DNA of 64,000 nucleotides from Streptococcus mitis. Lineage in GTDB: Bacteria; Bacillota; Bacilli; Lactobacillales; Streptococcaceae. The notes below the pieces were generated by a model. The model had not been told where the DNA came from. It saw only the letters and a list, made by a program, of their open reading frames with translations, and searched no databases. The position numbers and the translations under genes are program-made. The DNA lies in assembly GCF_013305725.1 (NCBI RefSeq), contig NZ_CP047883.1, positions 1,591,001-1,655,000 on the forward strand, in the 5' to 3' direction. Shown here in pieces: positions 18,484 to 27,970 of this stretch (positions within the stretch are counted from its first letter, which is position 1; the number at the start of each line of letters is the position of its first letter).

Positions 18484-18897
18484 ATGAAAAAAATCATCTA
18501 CACCAAGACCATTGAGCTCCTTGTCATTGATGGAATTATGCTTGTATTTTTGACATTTAAAGGGGGGCTTACTTGGGACTGGATTTTGATTTATAGCGGT
18601 TGGCTCATTTTCTTTCATCCTGTGCTATTGACCTATCTTTCCAACCAACTTTGTGACCACTTTAGTCAACTCTATTCACAGATTAGACCAAGATTCCGGC
18701 GTTTTTCCTTACAAATCCTTCTATGGGATAGCCTGATAATTCTCTCCTTGATATGTTTAAGTGGTATGCCACTTCTCCTTCTGGGAACTCTCCTAATCCT
18801 AGGACACCTCATCCCTTCCTATCGCATAAGCCAAATCCTGAAACAAGATTTCCCCAAGGCCTATCAAGAACCGATTTCTTTTTGGAGTATTTTATGA
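18484..18897 (+). CDS. Small membrane protein, tandem paralogue 2, 137 aa
   Basis: Unrecognised four-helix membrane protein, a paralogue of the gene 18 nt upstream, same length to the residue. RBS AAGGAG precedes ATG 18484. The pair is probably one transcript and might act as a hetero-oligomer, by analogy with other paired small membrane proteins; that is inference. A bidirectional terminator follows. Confidence 0.75.
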   Translation: MKKIIYTKTIELLVIDGIMLVFLTFKGGLTWDWILIYSGWLIFFHPVLLTYLSNQLCDHFSQLYSQIRPRFRRFSLQILLWDSLIILSLICLSGMPLLLLGTLLILGHLIPSYRISQILKQDFPKAYQEPISFWSIL

Positions 18898-18904
18898 TAG
18901 ATGA

Positions 18905-18935
18905 GAAAAACCAAGCCGGCTGGGCTTGGTCTTTC
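18905..18935. terminator. Bidirectional terminator between convergent genes
   Basis: ACCAAGCC (18910-18917) pairs with GGCTTGGT (18923-18930), loop GGCTG, flanked by A5 on one side and TCTTTCTT on the other. Serves the membrane-protein pair and dtd. Confidence 0.85.
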
Positions 18936-19379
18936 TTATCTATTTTTAGTATCAAGGATAATGGTGACTGGTCCGTCATTGACCAGCTCAACTTGCATAT
19001 CCGCTCCAAAAATGCCTGTCTGAACGGGCACTTCTTGCGCTAATTTTTGATTGAAAGCATCATAGAAGTCTGATGCCATATCAGGCTTAGCTGCCCCTGT
19101 AAAGGCTGGACGATTGCCTTTCTTAGTATCCGCAAAGAGGGTAAACTGAGAAATGGAGAGGATTTCTCCTTCAATATCCTTAACAGACAGGTTCATCTTG
19201 CCTTCTGCGTCTGAAAAAATCCGCATGTTGACCAATTTTCTCACAGCATAGTCCAAATCTTCCTCTTGATCCTCTGGTCCAACACCAACCAGCAATAGGA
19301 GCCCCTGATTGATTTTTCCCTGAATCTGACCTTGAATACTCACTTGGGCTTTTGTAACCCGTTGGATAATGATTTTCAT
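18936..19379 (-). CDS. dtd: D-aminoacyl-tRNA deacylase Dtd, 147 aa
   Basis: Cytoplasmic proofreading enzyme that hydrolyses D-amino acids (and glycine mischarged on tRNA-Ala) from tRNA. Family motifs SQFTLFAD (about residues 77-84) and the C-terminal NDGPVTI carrying the cross-subunit Gly-cisPro are intact. Length is typical. It lies 29 nt downstream of relA, the conserved streptococcal relA-dtd pair. Confidence 0.95.
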   Translation of the reverse strand: MKIIIQRVTKAQVSIQGQIQGKINQGLLLLVGVGPEDQEEDLDYAVRKLVNMRIFSDAEGKMNLSVKDIEGEILSISQFTLFADTKKGNRPAFTGAAKPDMASDFYDAFNQKLAQEVPVQTGIFGADMQVELVNDGPVTIILDTKNR

Positions 19380-19408
19380 AATAGCCTTTCTAGTAAGAGC
19401 TAGGGCAA

Positions 19409-21631
19409 TTAACCGTTAGTCCGTTTGACAGAGTAAACTTCTGGCACACTCTTAATCTTGTCCACGACCGTGGTCAGCGTCGAGAGGTTGGCAATGCCAA
19501 AGGACACATGGATATTAGCAAACTTCATATCCTTGGTTGGTTGGGCATTGACCGTTGAAATATTCTTGGTTGTGTTTGATAGAACTTGCAACACATCGTT
19601 CAACAGTCCTGTACGGTTGAGACCATAGATATCGACATGGGCCATATACTCCTTATTTGAGTTTGAATACTGGTCTTCCCACTCCACATCAAGGAGACGT
19701 TGCTCGTAGTTTTCTTGGGCGCGCAGGTTCATACAGTCCACACGGTGAATAGCCACACCACGACCCTTGGTAATGTAGCCGACAATATCGTCACCAGGAA
19801 CAGGATTACAACACTTGGCAATCCGCACTAGGAGACCTGAGGCACCTTCAATGACCACTCCACCCTCATGCTTAACCTTGAGGGTTTCTTTGTTTTCAAC
19901 CTTGACTTCGCCACCTTTGACAAGTTCTTCTGCCTCCGCCTTGGCCTTGGCACGTTCTTCTTCACGGCGTTCCTTTTCAGTCAGACGGTTAAAGACAGTA
20001 ATAGCACCGATTTCGCCAAAACCAATGGCGGCAAAGAGAGATTCTTCTGTCTTGTAGCTGGTCTTTTGCAGAACTTGGTCCATATGACGCTTGTCCATGA
20101 ATTTATTGGCCACATAGCCATTTTCTTGGAACTGAGCCATCAGCATTTCACGACCCTTGTTGACAGACAATTCCTTATCTTGATTTTTAAAGAACTGACG
20201 GATCTTGTTGCGGGCCTTGCTGGTCTTGACCATATTGAGCCAGTCACGGCTAGGTCCAAAGGAGTTCGGGTTGGTGACAATTTCAACCTGATCCCCTGTC
20301 TTGAGCTTAGTTGTCAGAGGAACCATACGGCCATTGACCTTGGCACCCGTCGCTTTTTCACCGACTTTTGTATGGATTTCGTAGGCAAAGTCAATCGGTC
20401 CTGAATCTTTTGGAAGGGAACGGACAGCTCCATCTGGGGTAAAGACGTAAATCTCCTCAGCCAGATAGTTTTCCTTAACTGAATCCACAAATTCCTTAGC
20501 ATCATCAGCCTGGTCTTGGAGCTCCATCATCTCCTTGATCCAGTTCATCCCAATAGCAGATTCCTTGCTGTTAACCTGCCCCTTGATGCCCTTCTTATAA
20601 GCCCAGTGAGCTGCAACCCCGTACTCAGCCACCTCATGCATTTCCTTGGTCCGAATCTGGAACTCAATCGGCCCTTTTGGCCCATAAACAGTCGTATGGA
20701 TAGACTGGTAGCCATTGGCCTTGCGGTTAGCGATATAGTCTTTGAAACGACCTGGCATTGGTTTCCAAAGTTCATGCACATAACCAAGCATGGCATAAAC
20801 ATCACTTTGGGTATCCAAAATACAACGAATGGCAATCAGGTCATAGATTTCCTCAAAACGTTTTCTCTTATCCTGCATTTTGCGGAAAATCGAGTAAATA
20901 TGCTTGGGACGACCGTAAATCTTCCCATTTAGATGACGATCTGTCGTATATTCCTCTAATTTTGTGACCACCTCATCCACCAAGGCTTCACGCTCTCTGC
21001 GTTTTTCCTTCATCATATGGGTAATCTTGTAAAACTCCGTTGGGTTGAGATAACGGAAAGATAAGTCTTCCAATTCCCATTTGACGCTAGAAATCCCCAG
21101 ACGGTGAGCAAGAGGTGCATAGATTTCCATAGTTTCTTTGGAAATACGCTCCTGCTTGTCTTTTCGAAGGTGTTTCAGGGTCCGCATATTGTGCAAGCGG
21201 TCAGACAGTTTGACCAAAATAACGCGGATGTCCTCAGACATAGCCATAAGCATCTTGCGATGATTTTCCGCTAATTGTTCCTCGATTGATTTGTACTCGA
21301 CCTTACCAAGCTTGGTAACCCCATCAACGATTACCCGCACATCAGGGCCAAACTCTCTCTCCAAATCATCCAAGGTCGCATCTGTATCTTCTACCACATC
21401 ATGCAAGAAACCACAGGCAACCGTTACGGCATCTAGCTTAAGTTTGGCTAAAATCCCTGCCACTTGGATAGGGTGAATAATATAAGGTTCACCTGATTTA
21501 CGATATTGACCACTATGGCATTCAACGGCGTAAATCAAGGCTTTATGTACAAAAGCAACATCTTCTTTTGATAAATATTTTTGCGTTAAAGCGACAACCT
21601 CATCGCCCGTCAAATTCACTTCTTTCGGCAT
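19409..21631 (-). CDS. relA: RelA/SpoT homologue (Rsh), bifunctional (p)ppGpp synthetase/hydrolase, 740 aa
   Basis: Stringent-response enzyme. The HD hydrolase domain (about residues 30-200) keeps the FLHDVVED motif. The synthetase domain follows, with [19 protein letters not shown]. The TGS domain (about 390-450) opens [10 protein letters not shown] helical/zinc-finger region has [13 protein letters not shown] with conserved Cys, and an ACT domain ends the protein. Both catalytic halves look complete, so it should make and degrade (p)ppGpp. ATG 21631 has GGAGAG upstream. Confidence 0.96.
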   Translation of the reverse strand: MPKEVNLTGDEVVALTQKYLSKEDVAFVHKALIYAVECHSGQYRKSGEPYIIHPIQVAGILAKLKLDAVTVACGFLHDVVEDTDATLDDLEREFGPDVRVIVDGVTKLGKVEYKSIEEQLAENHRKMLMAMSEDIRVILVKLSDRLHNMRTLKHLRKDKQERISKETMEIYAPLAHRLGISSVKWELEDLSFRYLNPTEFYKITHMMKEKRREREALVDEVVTKLEEYTTDRHLNGKIYGRPKHIYSIFRKMQDKRKRFEEIYDLIAIRCILDTQSDVYAMLGYVHELWKPMPGRFKDYIANRKANGYQSIHTTVYGPKGPIEFQIRTKEMHEVAEYGVAAHWAYKKGIKGQVNSKESAIGMNWIKEMMELQDQADDAKEFVDSVKENYLAEEIYVFTPDGAVRSLPKDSGPIDFAYEIHTKVGEKATGAKVNGRMVPLTTKLKTGDQVEIVTNPNSFGPSRDWLNMVKTSKARNKIRQFFKNQDKELSVNKGREMLMAQFQENGYVANKFMDKRHMDQVLQKTSYKTEESLFAAIGFGEIGAITVFNRLTEKERREEERAKAKAEAEELVKGGEVKVENKETLKVKHEGGVVIEGASGLLVRIAKCCNPVPGDDIVGYITKGRGVAIHRVDCMNLRAQENYEQRLLDVEWEDQYSNSNKEYMAHVDIYGLNRTGLLNDVLQVLSNTTKNISTVNAQPTKDMKFANIHVSFGIANLSTLTTVVDKIKSVPEVYSVKRTNG

Positions 21632-21720
21632 CTCTACTCTCCAATTCTTCCTACCATTTTATCACTTTTTTAAGAATATGAAAACTAGAAAATTCCTACT
21701 CAATCAATATCTGTATCAAA

Positions 21721-21746
21721 AACACTGCCAGATTTCTAGCAGTGTT
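21721..21746 (-). terminator. Terminator of msmK
   Basis: AACACTGC (21721-21728) pairs with GCAGTGTT (21739-21746). On the - strand the stem is followed by a TTTTTG tail. Confidence 0.85.
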
Positions 21747-21762
21747 TTGAGTTTTATTTATC

Positions 21763-22893
21763 TTAGTAAACTGTTCTTTCAGTTTCTACATCGAAGAAGT
21801 GGGCTTTGTTCAAGTCAAATCCAAGTTCAACTGTTGCACCTGTTTGCAAGTAGTCACGAGCATCAACTTTAGCAACGAATTCATCTTTACCAACTTGGCA
21901 GTAAAGGTGGGATTCTGAACCAAGCAATTCTGATACAGAGATAGTAGCTTTTACAACTGAATCTGGGAATGTTTCAAGGAAAGCAGGTTCTGCATTCACA
22001 TCTTCTGGACGGATACCGAAGATTAATTCTTTACCTTCGTAGCCTTTTTCACGAAGAACTTTCAATGCTCCTTCTGGAACTTTCAAACGGAAACCATCAG
22101 AAACAATTTCGCTTCCAACCAATTTCACATTAATGAAGTTCATAGCTGGGCTTCCAATGAATCCTGCAACGAATTTGTTAACTGGGTTTTTGTAAACTTC
22201 TTGAGGAGAACCGATTTGTTCTACACGTCCGATAGTACCTGTACCAGCAGGGTTCTTAGTTGCTGACATGATAACGATACGGTCTGCAAGTGTCATCGCT
22301 TCTGTTTGGTCGTGAGTTACGTAGATAGTTGTAGCCCCGATACGACGGTGGATTTTAGCGATTTCAGCACGCATTGATACACGAAGTTTGGCATCCAAGT
22401 TTGACAAAGGCTCGTCCATCAAGAATACTTTTGCGTCACGGACGATCGCACGACCCATGGCAACACGTTGACGTTGACCACCTGAAAGGTCAGCTGGCTT
22501 ACGTTCCAAGAATTCTTTCAAGCCAAGGATTTCAGCTGCTTCTTGCACACGTTTGTCGATGTCTTCTTTGCTGTATTTACGCAATTTCAAACCGAAAGCC
22601 ATGTTGTCATAAACAGTCATGTGTGGGTAAAGAGCGTAGTTTTGGAATACCATGGCGATGTCACGGTCTTTTGGAGCTACGTCGTTGACAACCACGCCAT
22701 CGATAGATGCAGTTCCTTCTGTAATATCTTCAAGACCTGCGATCATACGAAGAGTTGTTGATTTACCACATCCTGAAGGACCTACGAAAACGATAAATTC
22801 TTTGTCTTTAATGTCCAAGTTGAAGTCTTCAACTGAGTAGTGTTCGCTGTTTGGATATTTTTTGTAAATATTTTTAAGATTCAATTCTACCAT
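21763..22893 (-). CDS. msmK: MsmK/MalK-type ATPase energising multiple sugar ABC importers, 376 aa
   Basis: ABC ATPase of the CUT1 sugar importer class. Walker A GPSGCGKST, Q-loop, LSGGQRQRV signature, Walker B VFLMDEPLSNLDAKLR and the C-terminal TOBE regulatory domain are present. In streptococci a single MsmK serves several sugar importers (raffinose, maltodextrin, sialic acid and others), which explains a stand-alone gene without permease neighbours. AAAGGAG precedes ATG 22893. A cre-like site overlaps the promoter, suggesting catabolite control. Confidence 0.94.
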   Translation of the reverse strand: MVELNLKNIYKKYPNSEHYSVEDFNLDIKDKEFIVFVGPSGCGKSTTLRMIAGLEDITEGTASIDGVVVNDVAPKDRDIAMVFQNYALYPHMTVYDNMAFGLKLRKYSKEDIDKRVQEAAEILGLKEFLERKPADLSGGQRQRVAMGRAIVRDAKVFLMDEPLSNLDAKLRVSMRAEIAKIHRRIGATTIYVTHDQTEAMTLADRIVIMSATKNPAGTGTIGRVEQIGSPQEVYKNPVNKFVAGFIGSPAMNFINVKLVGSEIVSDGFRLKVPEGALKVLREKGYEGKELIFGIRPEDVNAEPAFLETFPDSVVKATISVSELLGSESHLYCQVGKDEFVAKVDARDYLQTGATVELGFDLNKAHFFDVETERTVY

Positions 22894-22925
22894 GAGGTGA
22901 ACTCCTTTTGTCTTTTGATAGTTTT

Positions 22926-22947
22926 ATTATAGATGAAAACGCTTTAT
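22926..22947 (-). promoter_or_regulatory. msmK -10 and overlapping cre (CcpA) site
   Basis: On the - strand TATAAT (22926-22931) lies about 33 bp before the start. ATGAAAACGCTTTAT (22933-22947, + strand) fits the cre consensus around a central CG and occupies the spacer between -35 and -10. This implies repression by CcpA during growth on glucose. Confidence 0.65.
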
Positions 22948-22978
22948 TTTTCTATGGCAAGGTGAACAAAAAAATAAA

Positions 22979-23007
22979 AAAGTTCTGTGCAACTTGCACA
23001 AAACTTT
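22979..23007 (-). terminator. Terminator of the PucR-type regulator gene
   Basis: On the - strand AAAGTT-TGTGCAA pairs with TTGCACA-AACTTT with single-base internal mismatches, then a T run. The stop codon of the gene lies in the stem. Confidence 0.8.
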
Positions 23008-23875
23008 ATAAAATATCTGGTAAAATCAATTGATAACACAGGGTCAGGTCAGTCAATTCCTTCAACTGAAGCCCTGTCAATTCTTCCCATTTATCAATCT
23101 TGTATTGAAGAGAGTTACGGTGCAGATAGAGTTGCTGGGCTGTTTTAGTAAGAACAGCACTGTTTTCCCAAAGGGAGAGAATGATTTCCTGAATCTGATC
23201 CTGGTCCAAAATCATCTGGTGCAGACATTCCTTGATTGCCTTCAAGTCCACGAGTCTTTCTCCTATACTCCAAAGATAGAGCTGAGAAAAAGTATGAACA
23301 CCTTGGTGCCCCTGACGCCACCAAGTCTTAAACAAATCCCGTTCCGCTTTGATTAAGTCTGATAGGGCTTGATTTCCTGTCTGAGACCAAACCTGTCCTA
23401 ACATGATAGATAGACGCAGCCCAAAGTCATACTCAACCGCTTCAATCGTATCACTTAAAATAGCTCGTACAGAGGTGTATTTGTCTTGCTGAAGCACGAA
23501 AACATAATCCTGAGCTCCGACCTGAAGCACTGTCTGACAGTTAGGAAAAAGAGTTCGCATCATGTCTAACCAAGAGGCTAGATTTTCCTGCTGAAAATAG
23601 GAAAGATGACAATAAACCAACTGAATCTTTTTAAAAGCTTGTGGTGCCTGTCCCTTCCCCTCAACCAGATAAGAATACCAAGGATTGAGCGAACGAGCCT
23701 GCTCCTGCTGGGTTAAAAGGGCAACCAACTGCTTTTCACGCTCGCTGAGCCTAGCTTCCTCCAGCAAAATCCACTGCTGAGAAGCTAAAGGGAGAGTGAG
23801 ATAGCCCTCTTTCTCTACTGGTTGGTCTGAAATCTGAGCCTCAGGAAACCAGTCTTGTAATTCTTTTGCCATCAT
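23006..23875 (-). CDS. PucR/CdaR-type transcriptional regulator, 289 aa
   Basis: Probable transcription factor. The C-terminal 50 residues match the PucR-type helix-turn-helix (LTKTAQQLYLHRNSLQYKI, then LTDLTLCYQLI). The middle resembles a GGDEF-like/CdaR ligand region without obvious catalytic residues. Streptococcal members often sit near msmK, hinting at a role in sugar use, but the signal is not known. It starts three bases after the mrnC stop, so it is probably translated from the cysS-mrnC transcript. A second ATG three bases on is an alternative start. Confidence 0.78.
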   Translation of the reverse strand: MMAKELQDWFPEAQISDQPVEKEGYLTLPLASQQWILLEEARLSEREKQLVALLTQQEQARSLNPWYSYLVEGKGQAPQAFKKIQLVYCHLSYFQQENLASWLDMMRTLFPNCQTVLQVGAQDYVFVLQQDKYTSVRAILSDTIEAVEYDFGLRLSIMLGQVWSQTGNQALSDLIKAERDLFKTWWRQGHQGVHTFSQLYLWSIGERLVDLKAIKECLHQMILDQDQIQEIILSLWENSAVLTKTAQQLYLHRNSLQYKIDKWEELTGLQLKELTDLTLCYQLILPDIL

Positions 23876-23878
23876 GTC

Positions 23879-24265
23879 CTAGCCTTCCACTTTTTGGATG
23901 CACCACGAAATCAAGCTCTCAAGACGTTCCAGATTTTCAGTCATATGGAGATAGCCCATGACTGCTTCAAAACCTGTGGACATACGGTAAGTCACCACAT
24001 CAGCATTTTTGGCCTTGGTGTGACTATTGGTATTGCGACCACGTTTGTAGATTTCTTCTTCTTTTTCCGTTAGGACCTGCTCCTCCAACATGAGGGAAAT
24101 CAAACGAGCCTGAGCTTTGGCCGACACATACTTGGTCGCTTCTTGGTGGAGTTTATTGGGCTTGGTCATGCCTTTAAGAATGAGGTGACGGCGAATATAC
24201 ATAGAATACACCGCATCTCCTTCAAAAGCTAACGCAATTCCGTTAATGAGATTGACATCAATCAC
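23879..24265 (-). CDS. mrnC: Mini-ribonuclease III (MrnC), 128 aa
   Basis: RNase III catalytic-domain protein without a dsRNA-binding domain, needed for 23S rRNA 3'-end maturation. ALAFEGDAVYSMYIR carries the catalytic Glu and Asp of the signature; KNADVVTYRMSTGFEAVMGYL is the second conserved block. It overlaps the cysS end by eight bases, as in most Firmicutes where cysS and mrnC are paired. Confidence 0.93.
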   Translation of the reverse strand: MIDVNLINGIALAFEGDAVYSMYIRRHLILKGMTKPNKLHQEATKYVSAKAQARLISLMLEEQVLTEKEEEIYKRGRNTNSHTKAKNADVVTYRMSTGFEAVMGYLHMTENLERLESLISWCIQKVEG

Positions 24266-25601
24266 GTGTCCACCTCACTCCATCCTTGGTGTCAAGGAGT
24301 TTAATCCCTTGAGCAGCCAATTGGTCACGGATCTGGTCCGCTGTCGCAAAGTCACGATTGGCACGCGCTTCTTGGCGTTTTTGAATCAAGGATTCGATCT
24401 CAGCGTCCAAAACTTCCTCAATAAAGACAATTCCAAAGACTTCCAACATATCTGCAAGAGCTTGCTTGACACTTGTATCATAGTTGCCTGAATTGATCCA
24501 TTTGGCCATTTCAAAGACTACTGTAATACCGTTGGCAGAGTTGAAATCCTCATCCATAGCAGCTACAAACTTATCTTTAAAGGCCTGTAACTCTTGAGCA
24601 TCTACAGTTCCAGTAAATGGTTGCTCATAGGTGTTTTTCAGATACTTGAGATTGGTCTCTGCATCACGCACTGCCTTTTCCGTAAAGTTGATAGGCTTAC
24701 GGTAATGTTGTGTCGCAAAGAAGAATCGAAGCACTTGCCCATCAAGAGTTTTAAGGGCATCATGTACGGTGATAAAGTTACCCAAGGACTTGGACATCTT
24801 GACATTATCGATATTGACAAAGCCATTGTGCATCCAGTAGTTGGCAAATGTCTTACCTGTTTTGGCTTCTGACTGGGCAATTTCATTGGTATGGTGAGGA
24901 AACTCTAGGTCAGCTCCACCACCGTGAATATCAATGGTGTCGCCCAAAATCTCTGTCGACATGACTGAACACTCGATGTGCCAGCCTGGACGACCAGGTC
25001 CCCAAGGACTGTCCCAAGAAATCTCGCCTGATTTGGCAGATTTCCAGAGGGCAAAGTCTACAGGATTTTCCTTACGAGCTGTTTCTTCATCGGTACGACC
25101 TGAAGCACCCAGCTCCAAGTCTTCCAAGGTTTTATTTGCTAATTTAGCATAGTTGTGGGATTTTTCCACACGGAAGTAAACATCCCCTTGGCTCTCATAG
25201 GCAAAACCTTTTTCAATCAAGTCTTCCACAAAACGGATGATGTCAATCATAAACTCCACTACACGCGGATGGCGAGTCGCAGGTTTGACGCCCAAGGCCG
25301 TCACATCCTCACGAAAGGCAGCGATGTACTTGTCCGCAACCTCCTGAGGCGTAATACCTTCTTCCTTGGCACGGTTGATAATCTTATCATCCACATCCGT
25401 AAAATTGGAAATATAGGCAACCTCATACCCACGGTACTCAAAATAACGACGAATGGTATCAAAAGCCACCGTCGAACGGGCATTCCCCACGTGGATATAG
25501 TTATACACGGTTGGCCCACAAACATACATCTTGACTTTGCCGTCCTCAATCGGGACAAACTCTCGCAAATCACGAGACATGGTATCGTAAATTTTAATCA
25601 T
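24258..25601 (-). CDS. cysS: Cysteinyl-tRNA synthetase, 447 aa
   Basis: Class I aminoacyl-tRNA synthetase charging tRNA-Cys. HIGH-type motif YIHVGNARS (about residues 34-42), zinc ligands in MYVCGPTVY, ECSVM and FPHHTNE, and KMSKSLGN are intact. I chose ATG 25601 with GGGAG eight bases upstream; a GTG three codons earlier overlaps that site. The 447-residue length agrees with pneumococcus. Gene order RibD-like, cysS, mrnC, regulator suggests one transcript. Confidence 0.96.
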   Translation of the reverse strand: MIKIYDTMSRDLREFVPIEDGKVKMYVCGPTVYNYIHVGNARSTVAFDTIRRYFEYRGYEVAYISNFTDVDDKIINRAKEEGITPQEVADKYIAAFREDVTALGVKPATRHPRVVEFMIDIIRFVEDLIEKGFAYESQGDVYFRVEKSHNYAKLANKTLEDLELGASGRTDEETARKENPVDFALWKSAKSGEISWDSPWGPGRPGWHIECSVMSTEILGDTIDIHGGGADLEFPHHTNEIAQSEAKTGKTFANYWMHNGFVNIDNVKMSKSLGNFITVHDALKTLDGQVLRFFFATQHYRKPINFTEKAVRDAETNLKYLKNTYEQPFTGTVDAQELQAFKDKFVAAMDEDFNSANGITVVFEMAKWINSGNYDTSVKQALADMLEVFGIVFIEEVLDAEIESLIQKRQEARANRDFATADQIRDQLAAQGIKLLDTKDGVRWTRD

Positions 25602-25618
25602 GTGGTCCACTCCCTTCT

Positions 25619-26140
25619 CTATTTCTGACTTTTTCGGCTGAAAACCAGCTCTGCAAAAGGACCAAATTGTCTGAGGCTATCCAGTTGGTAAAAGCGCTGC
25701 CCTTCCTCTTGGGTAAATAGGGGAACCCCCTTTCCTAGGATAATGGGCGCTATCTGAATAATGAGGTGGTCAAAAAGATCCGCATCCAAGAGCGGTCCTA
25801 CTAAGGAATTACCACCAATCACAAAGACATTTTTGCCTTTGTCAATCTGGCGAACAAAGTCCACCACATCCCCAGCTACTGGCTGGTAATTGCTGACAGG
25901 CAGGTTTCTATCATGCGTAAAGACATAGTTTTCCGTAGCTTGATAAAAACTTTCTACATCTTGCAAATCTTGGATTTCCTCAAAGGTCCGCTTGCCCATG
26001 ATGGTGATATCCATTTGCCTGTAAAAGTCATCATAGCCTGTATCCTCTACAGAACCAAGCTGATGCAACCAGTCTATCCTGTGCTGGCTGTCTGCCAAGT
26101 AGCCATCCATGGTGATACAGCCGTAAAAATATACTGCCAT
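25619..26140 (-). CDS. RibD C-terminal/dihydrofolate reductase-like protein, 173 aa
   Basis: YyaP/YwjB-type member of the RibD_C (DHFR-fold) family: starts VYFYGCITMDGYLAD, has IMGKRTFEE and the nucleotide-binding block NVFVIGGNSLVG. Members bind NAD(P)H, but the substrate is unknown. It lies 17 nt upstream of the cysS start, on the same strand. Cytoplasmic. Confidence 0.82.
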   Translation of the reverse strand: MAVYFYGCITMDGYLADSQHRIDWLHQLGSVEDTGYDDFYRQMDITIMGKRTFEEIQDLQDVESFYQATENYVFTHDRNLPVSNYQPVAGDVVDFVRQIDKGKNVFVIGGNSLVGPLLDADLFDHLIIQIAPIILGKGVPLFTQEEGQRFYQLDSLRQFGPFAELVFSRKSQK

Positions 26141-26426
26141 TCTTGTAGTTTCCTTTCTAGTTCTGCTTCGCCTTCACTTAGCGGGATAGCCCCAGATGAT
26201 TAGACCTAAGCTAATCAAAGTATTCAGCAAAATCCTTACTGGACAAGAAAAATAAGCCAGACAACAGCAATACCAATCTGCAGCAGAAAGGTTCATTCTT
26301 AAACATTCAAGCGCCTCTCCCGTCTACTTCCGGTTCAAGCTGTCATAGATTTTAATCATAAAAGAATAGTCAGGAAAACTAAAATCCGAGAACAGTTAGT
26401 TTCATCACTAAGAGTTTAATTGAATT
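26141..26426 (-). other. Intergenic region between GNAT and RibD-like genes with a possible 31-codon ORF
   Basis: 286 bp with no standard gene. The only candidate is 26211-26306 (-), 31 codons, ATG with a GGGAGAGG-like site, encoding a hydrophobic core (LVLLLSGLFFLSS) flanked by charges. A second frame over the same bases also yields a hydrophobic stretch (ILLNTLISLGLIIWGY). This could be a decayed membrane gene rather than a real small protein. No T-box motif was seen although cysS lies downstream. Confidence 0.3.
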
Positions 26427-27326
26427 TCAGTCCGAATGTCTCCACACTTCGGAATCCCTTGCTCCTTTCTCATTCAGATAAACCACCTGAGTCTGTTTGA
26501 CAAAGCCAATTTTTTCATACAAACGTTTGGCACCTACATTGCTATCTTCCACGGCAATCTGAAATTCCTTATCATTTTGCTCAATTAGTTGGTTGACAAG
26601 GGATTTTGCTAAATAGCTTCCATAGCCTTTCCCACGTTCAAGTTCTGATATTGCTAAACCGTAGAAGTAATTCGTATTAGTCGATAAATCTACCGTGCAA
26701 GTTCCAATAACCTGACCGTCTTTTAACAAAATATATAAGCGACTTTCTGGATCCTTCAGAGCTTCAGCGACATATCTATCCACAATCTCTCTAGATTCAT
26801 GTTCCTCTGAAAATGCCTGAAATTTTAACTGACTAATTTGATTTTGATACGAACTATCTGCTAACAAAACTTCAAGATTAGAAACCTTTGATAACGGATA
26901 AGGTCTTCTATCCTTACCTAACCAGGTTTCTGTCTCTTCATCCTCGACCAATCCCCAGTTGCTGACAAAATCAGGATAACGGTCTAGAAAAATACGCTCT
27001 GTCTGAAAAGTCACAGACTCAATTGGATAAGATGCCGCTTCTTTCTCAAAACTTCTATACAAAGCCCGCGCAATTCCCTGACGGCGATGATCTGGATGAA
27101 CCAGTATCGTCACTTCCACATCTTGGTCATCTGCATAGACAGTTAATAAACCAACAAGTTCGCCTTTTTCATAATAAAGGAAAAAGGCGGGCATGTTTGG
27201 GTCAAAATTAAGCATGTTAGAGAGATAGGGATCACGATAGGTACCATCATAGTTTTGGCAACAGTTAATTAGTTTTTTCGCCTCAGATAGCTCCTCTTGG
27301 CTTAACTTGTTTCTTGCTTGAATCAT
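26427..27326 (-). CDS. Tandem-GNAT acetyltransferase, 299 aa
   Basis: Two GNAT folds in one chain. The first contains HPDHRRQGIARALY (about residues 77-90), an acetyl-CoA pyrophosphate loop. The second contains ELERGKGYGSYLAKSLV (about 233-249) followed by ESNVGA-like VEDSNVGAKRLYEKIGF. The layout is like mycothiol synthase-type tandem GNATs, but the substrate is unknown. It follows cysE by 11 nt in the pnp-cysE operon, an order I recall from pneumococcus. Confidence 0.85.
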   Translation of the reverse strand: MIQARNKLSQEELSEAKKLINCCQNYDGTYRDPYLSNMLNFDPNMPAFFLYYEKGELVGLLTVYADDQDVEVTILVHPDHRRQGIARALYRSFEKEAASYPIESVTFQTERIFLDRYPDFVSNWGLVEDEETETWLGKDRRPYPLSKVSNLEVLLADSSYQNQISQLKFQAFSEEHESREIVDRYVAEALKDPESRLYILLKDGQVIGTCTVDLSTNTNYFYGLAISELERGKGYGSYLAKSLVNQLIEQNDKEFQIAVEDSNVGAKRLYEKIGFVKQTQVVYLNEKGARDSEVWRHSD

Positions 27327-27337
27327 ATAGGTACCCT

Positions 27338-27955
27338 CTACAAACCAGACGATCTGTGACTGGCTTCTTTAGCCTGCTCGAGTTTATTGACGTAGTACTC
27401 TCGTTTTTCTTCGACTTCGTGGATCGTCGGTTCGTCCTTCTGTCCATGAACTCGGACAATCTTGGCCGGAATACCGACAACCGTCACATCACTAGGTACA
27501 TCTGCAACAACTACTGCTGCAGCACCGACCTTGGCATTTGCACCAATTTCTACAGGACCAATAACTTGGGCATGGGCAGATATAAGCGCTCCTTTGCGAA
27601 CGGTAGGATGGCGTTTGCCACAGTCTTTCCCTGTTCCCCCAAGAGTCACCCCATGATAGAGGAGAACTCCCGTCTCAACGATAGCTGTCTCTCCAATCAC
27701 CAGACCAGAACCGTGGTCGATAAAGACACCTGAATCAATCTGGGCACCTGGATGAATCTCAATCTGAGTCCAAAAGCGCCAGAACTGACTGTGCATACGA
27801 GCCAGGAGTTTGAAGCCATGCTTCCAGAGAAAATGCGAGAGACGGTGGGCCGCCAAGGCCTTGACACCTGGATAAGTCAGCAAAACCTCCAAAGTGGTGC
27901 GGGCCGCTGGATCATTTTCTTTTACGATATCAATGGTTTCGCGCCACCATCCCAT
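27338..27955 (-). CDS. cysE: Serine O-acetyltransferase CysE, 205 aa
   Basis: First committed step of cysteine synthesis: serine plus acetyl-CoA to O-acetylserine. An N-terminal helical domain is followed by a left-handed beta-helix of hexapeptide repeats (HPGAQIDSGVFIDHGSGLV; VGAAAVVVADVPSDVTVVG). ATG 27955 has AGGAG upstream. It starts 15 nt after pnp. Confidence 0.95.
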   Translation of the reverse strand: MGWWRETIDIVKENDPAARTTLEVLLTYPGVKALAAHRLSHFLWKHGFKLLARMHSQFWRFWTQIEIHPGAQIDSGVFIDHGSGLVIGETAIVETGVLLYHGVTLGGTGKDCGKRHPTVRKGALISAHAQVIGPVEIGANAKVGAAAVVVADVPSDVTVVGIPAKIVRVHGQKDEPTIHEVEEKREYYVNKLEQAKEASHRSSGL

Positions 27956-27970
27956 ACATTTCTCCTTTTC

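Noticed and set aside
26141..26426. T-box riboswitch for cysS
   Set aside because: No T-box antiterminator motif (GGGTGGNACCGCG-like) or specifier structure is visible.
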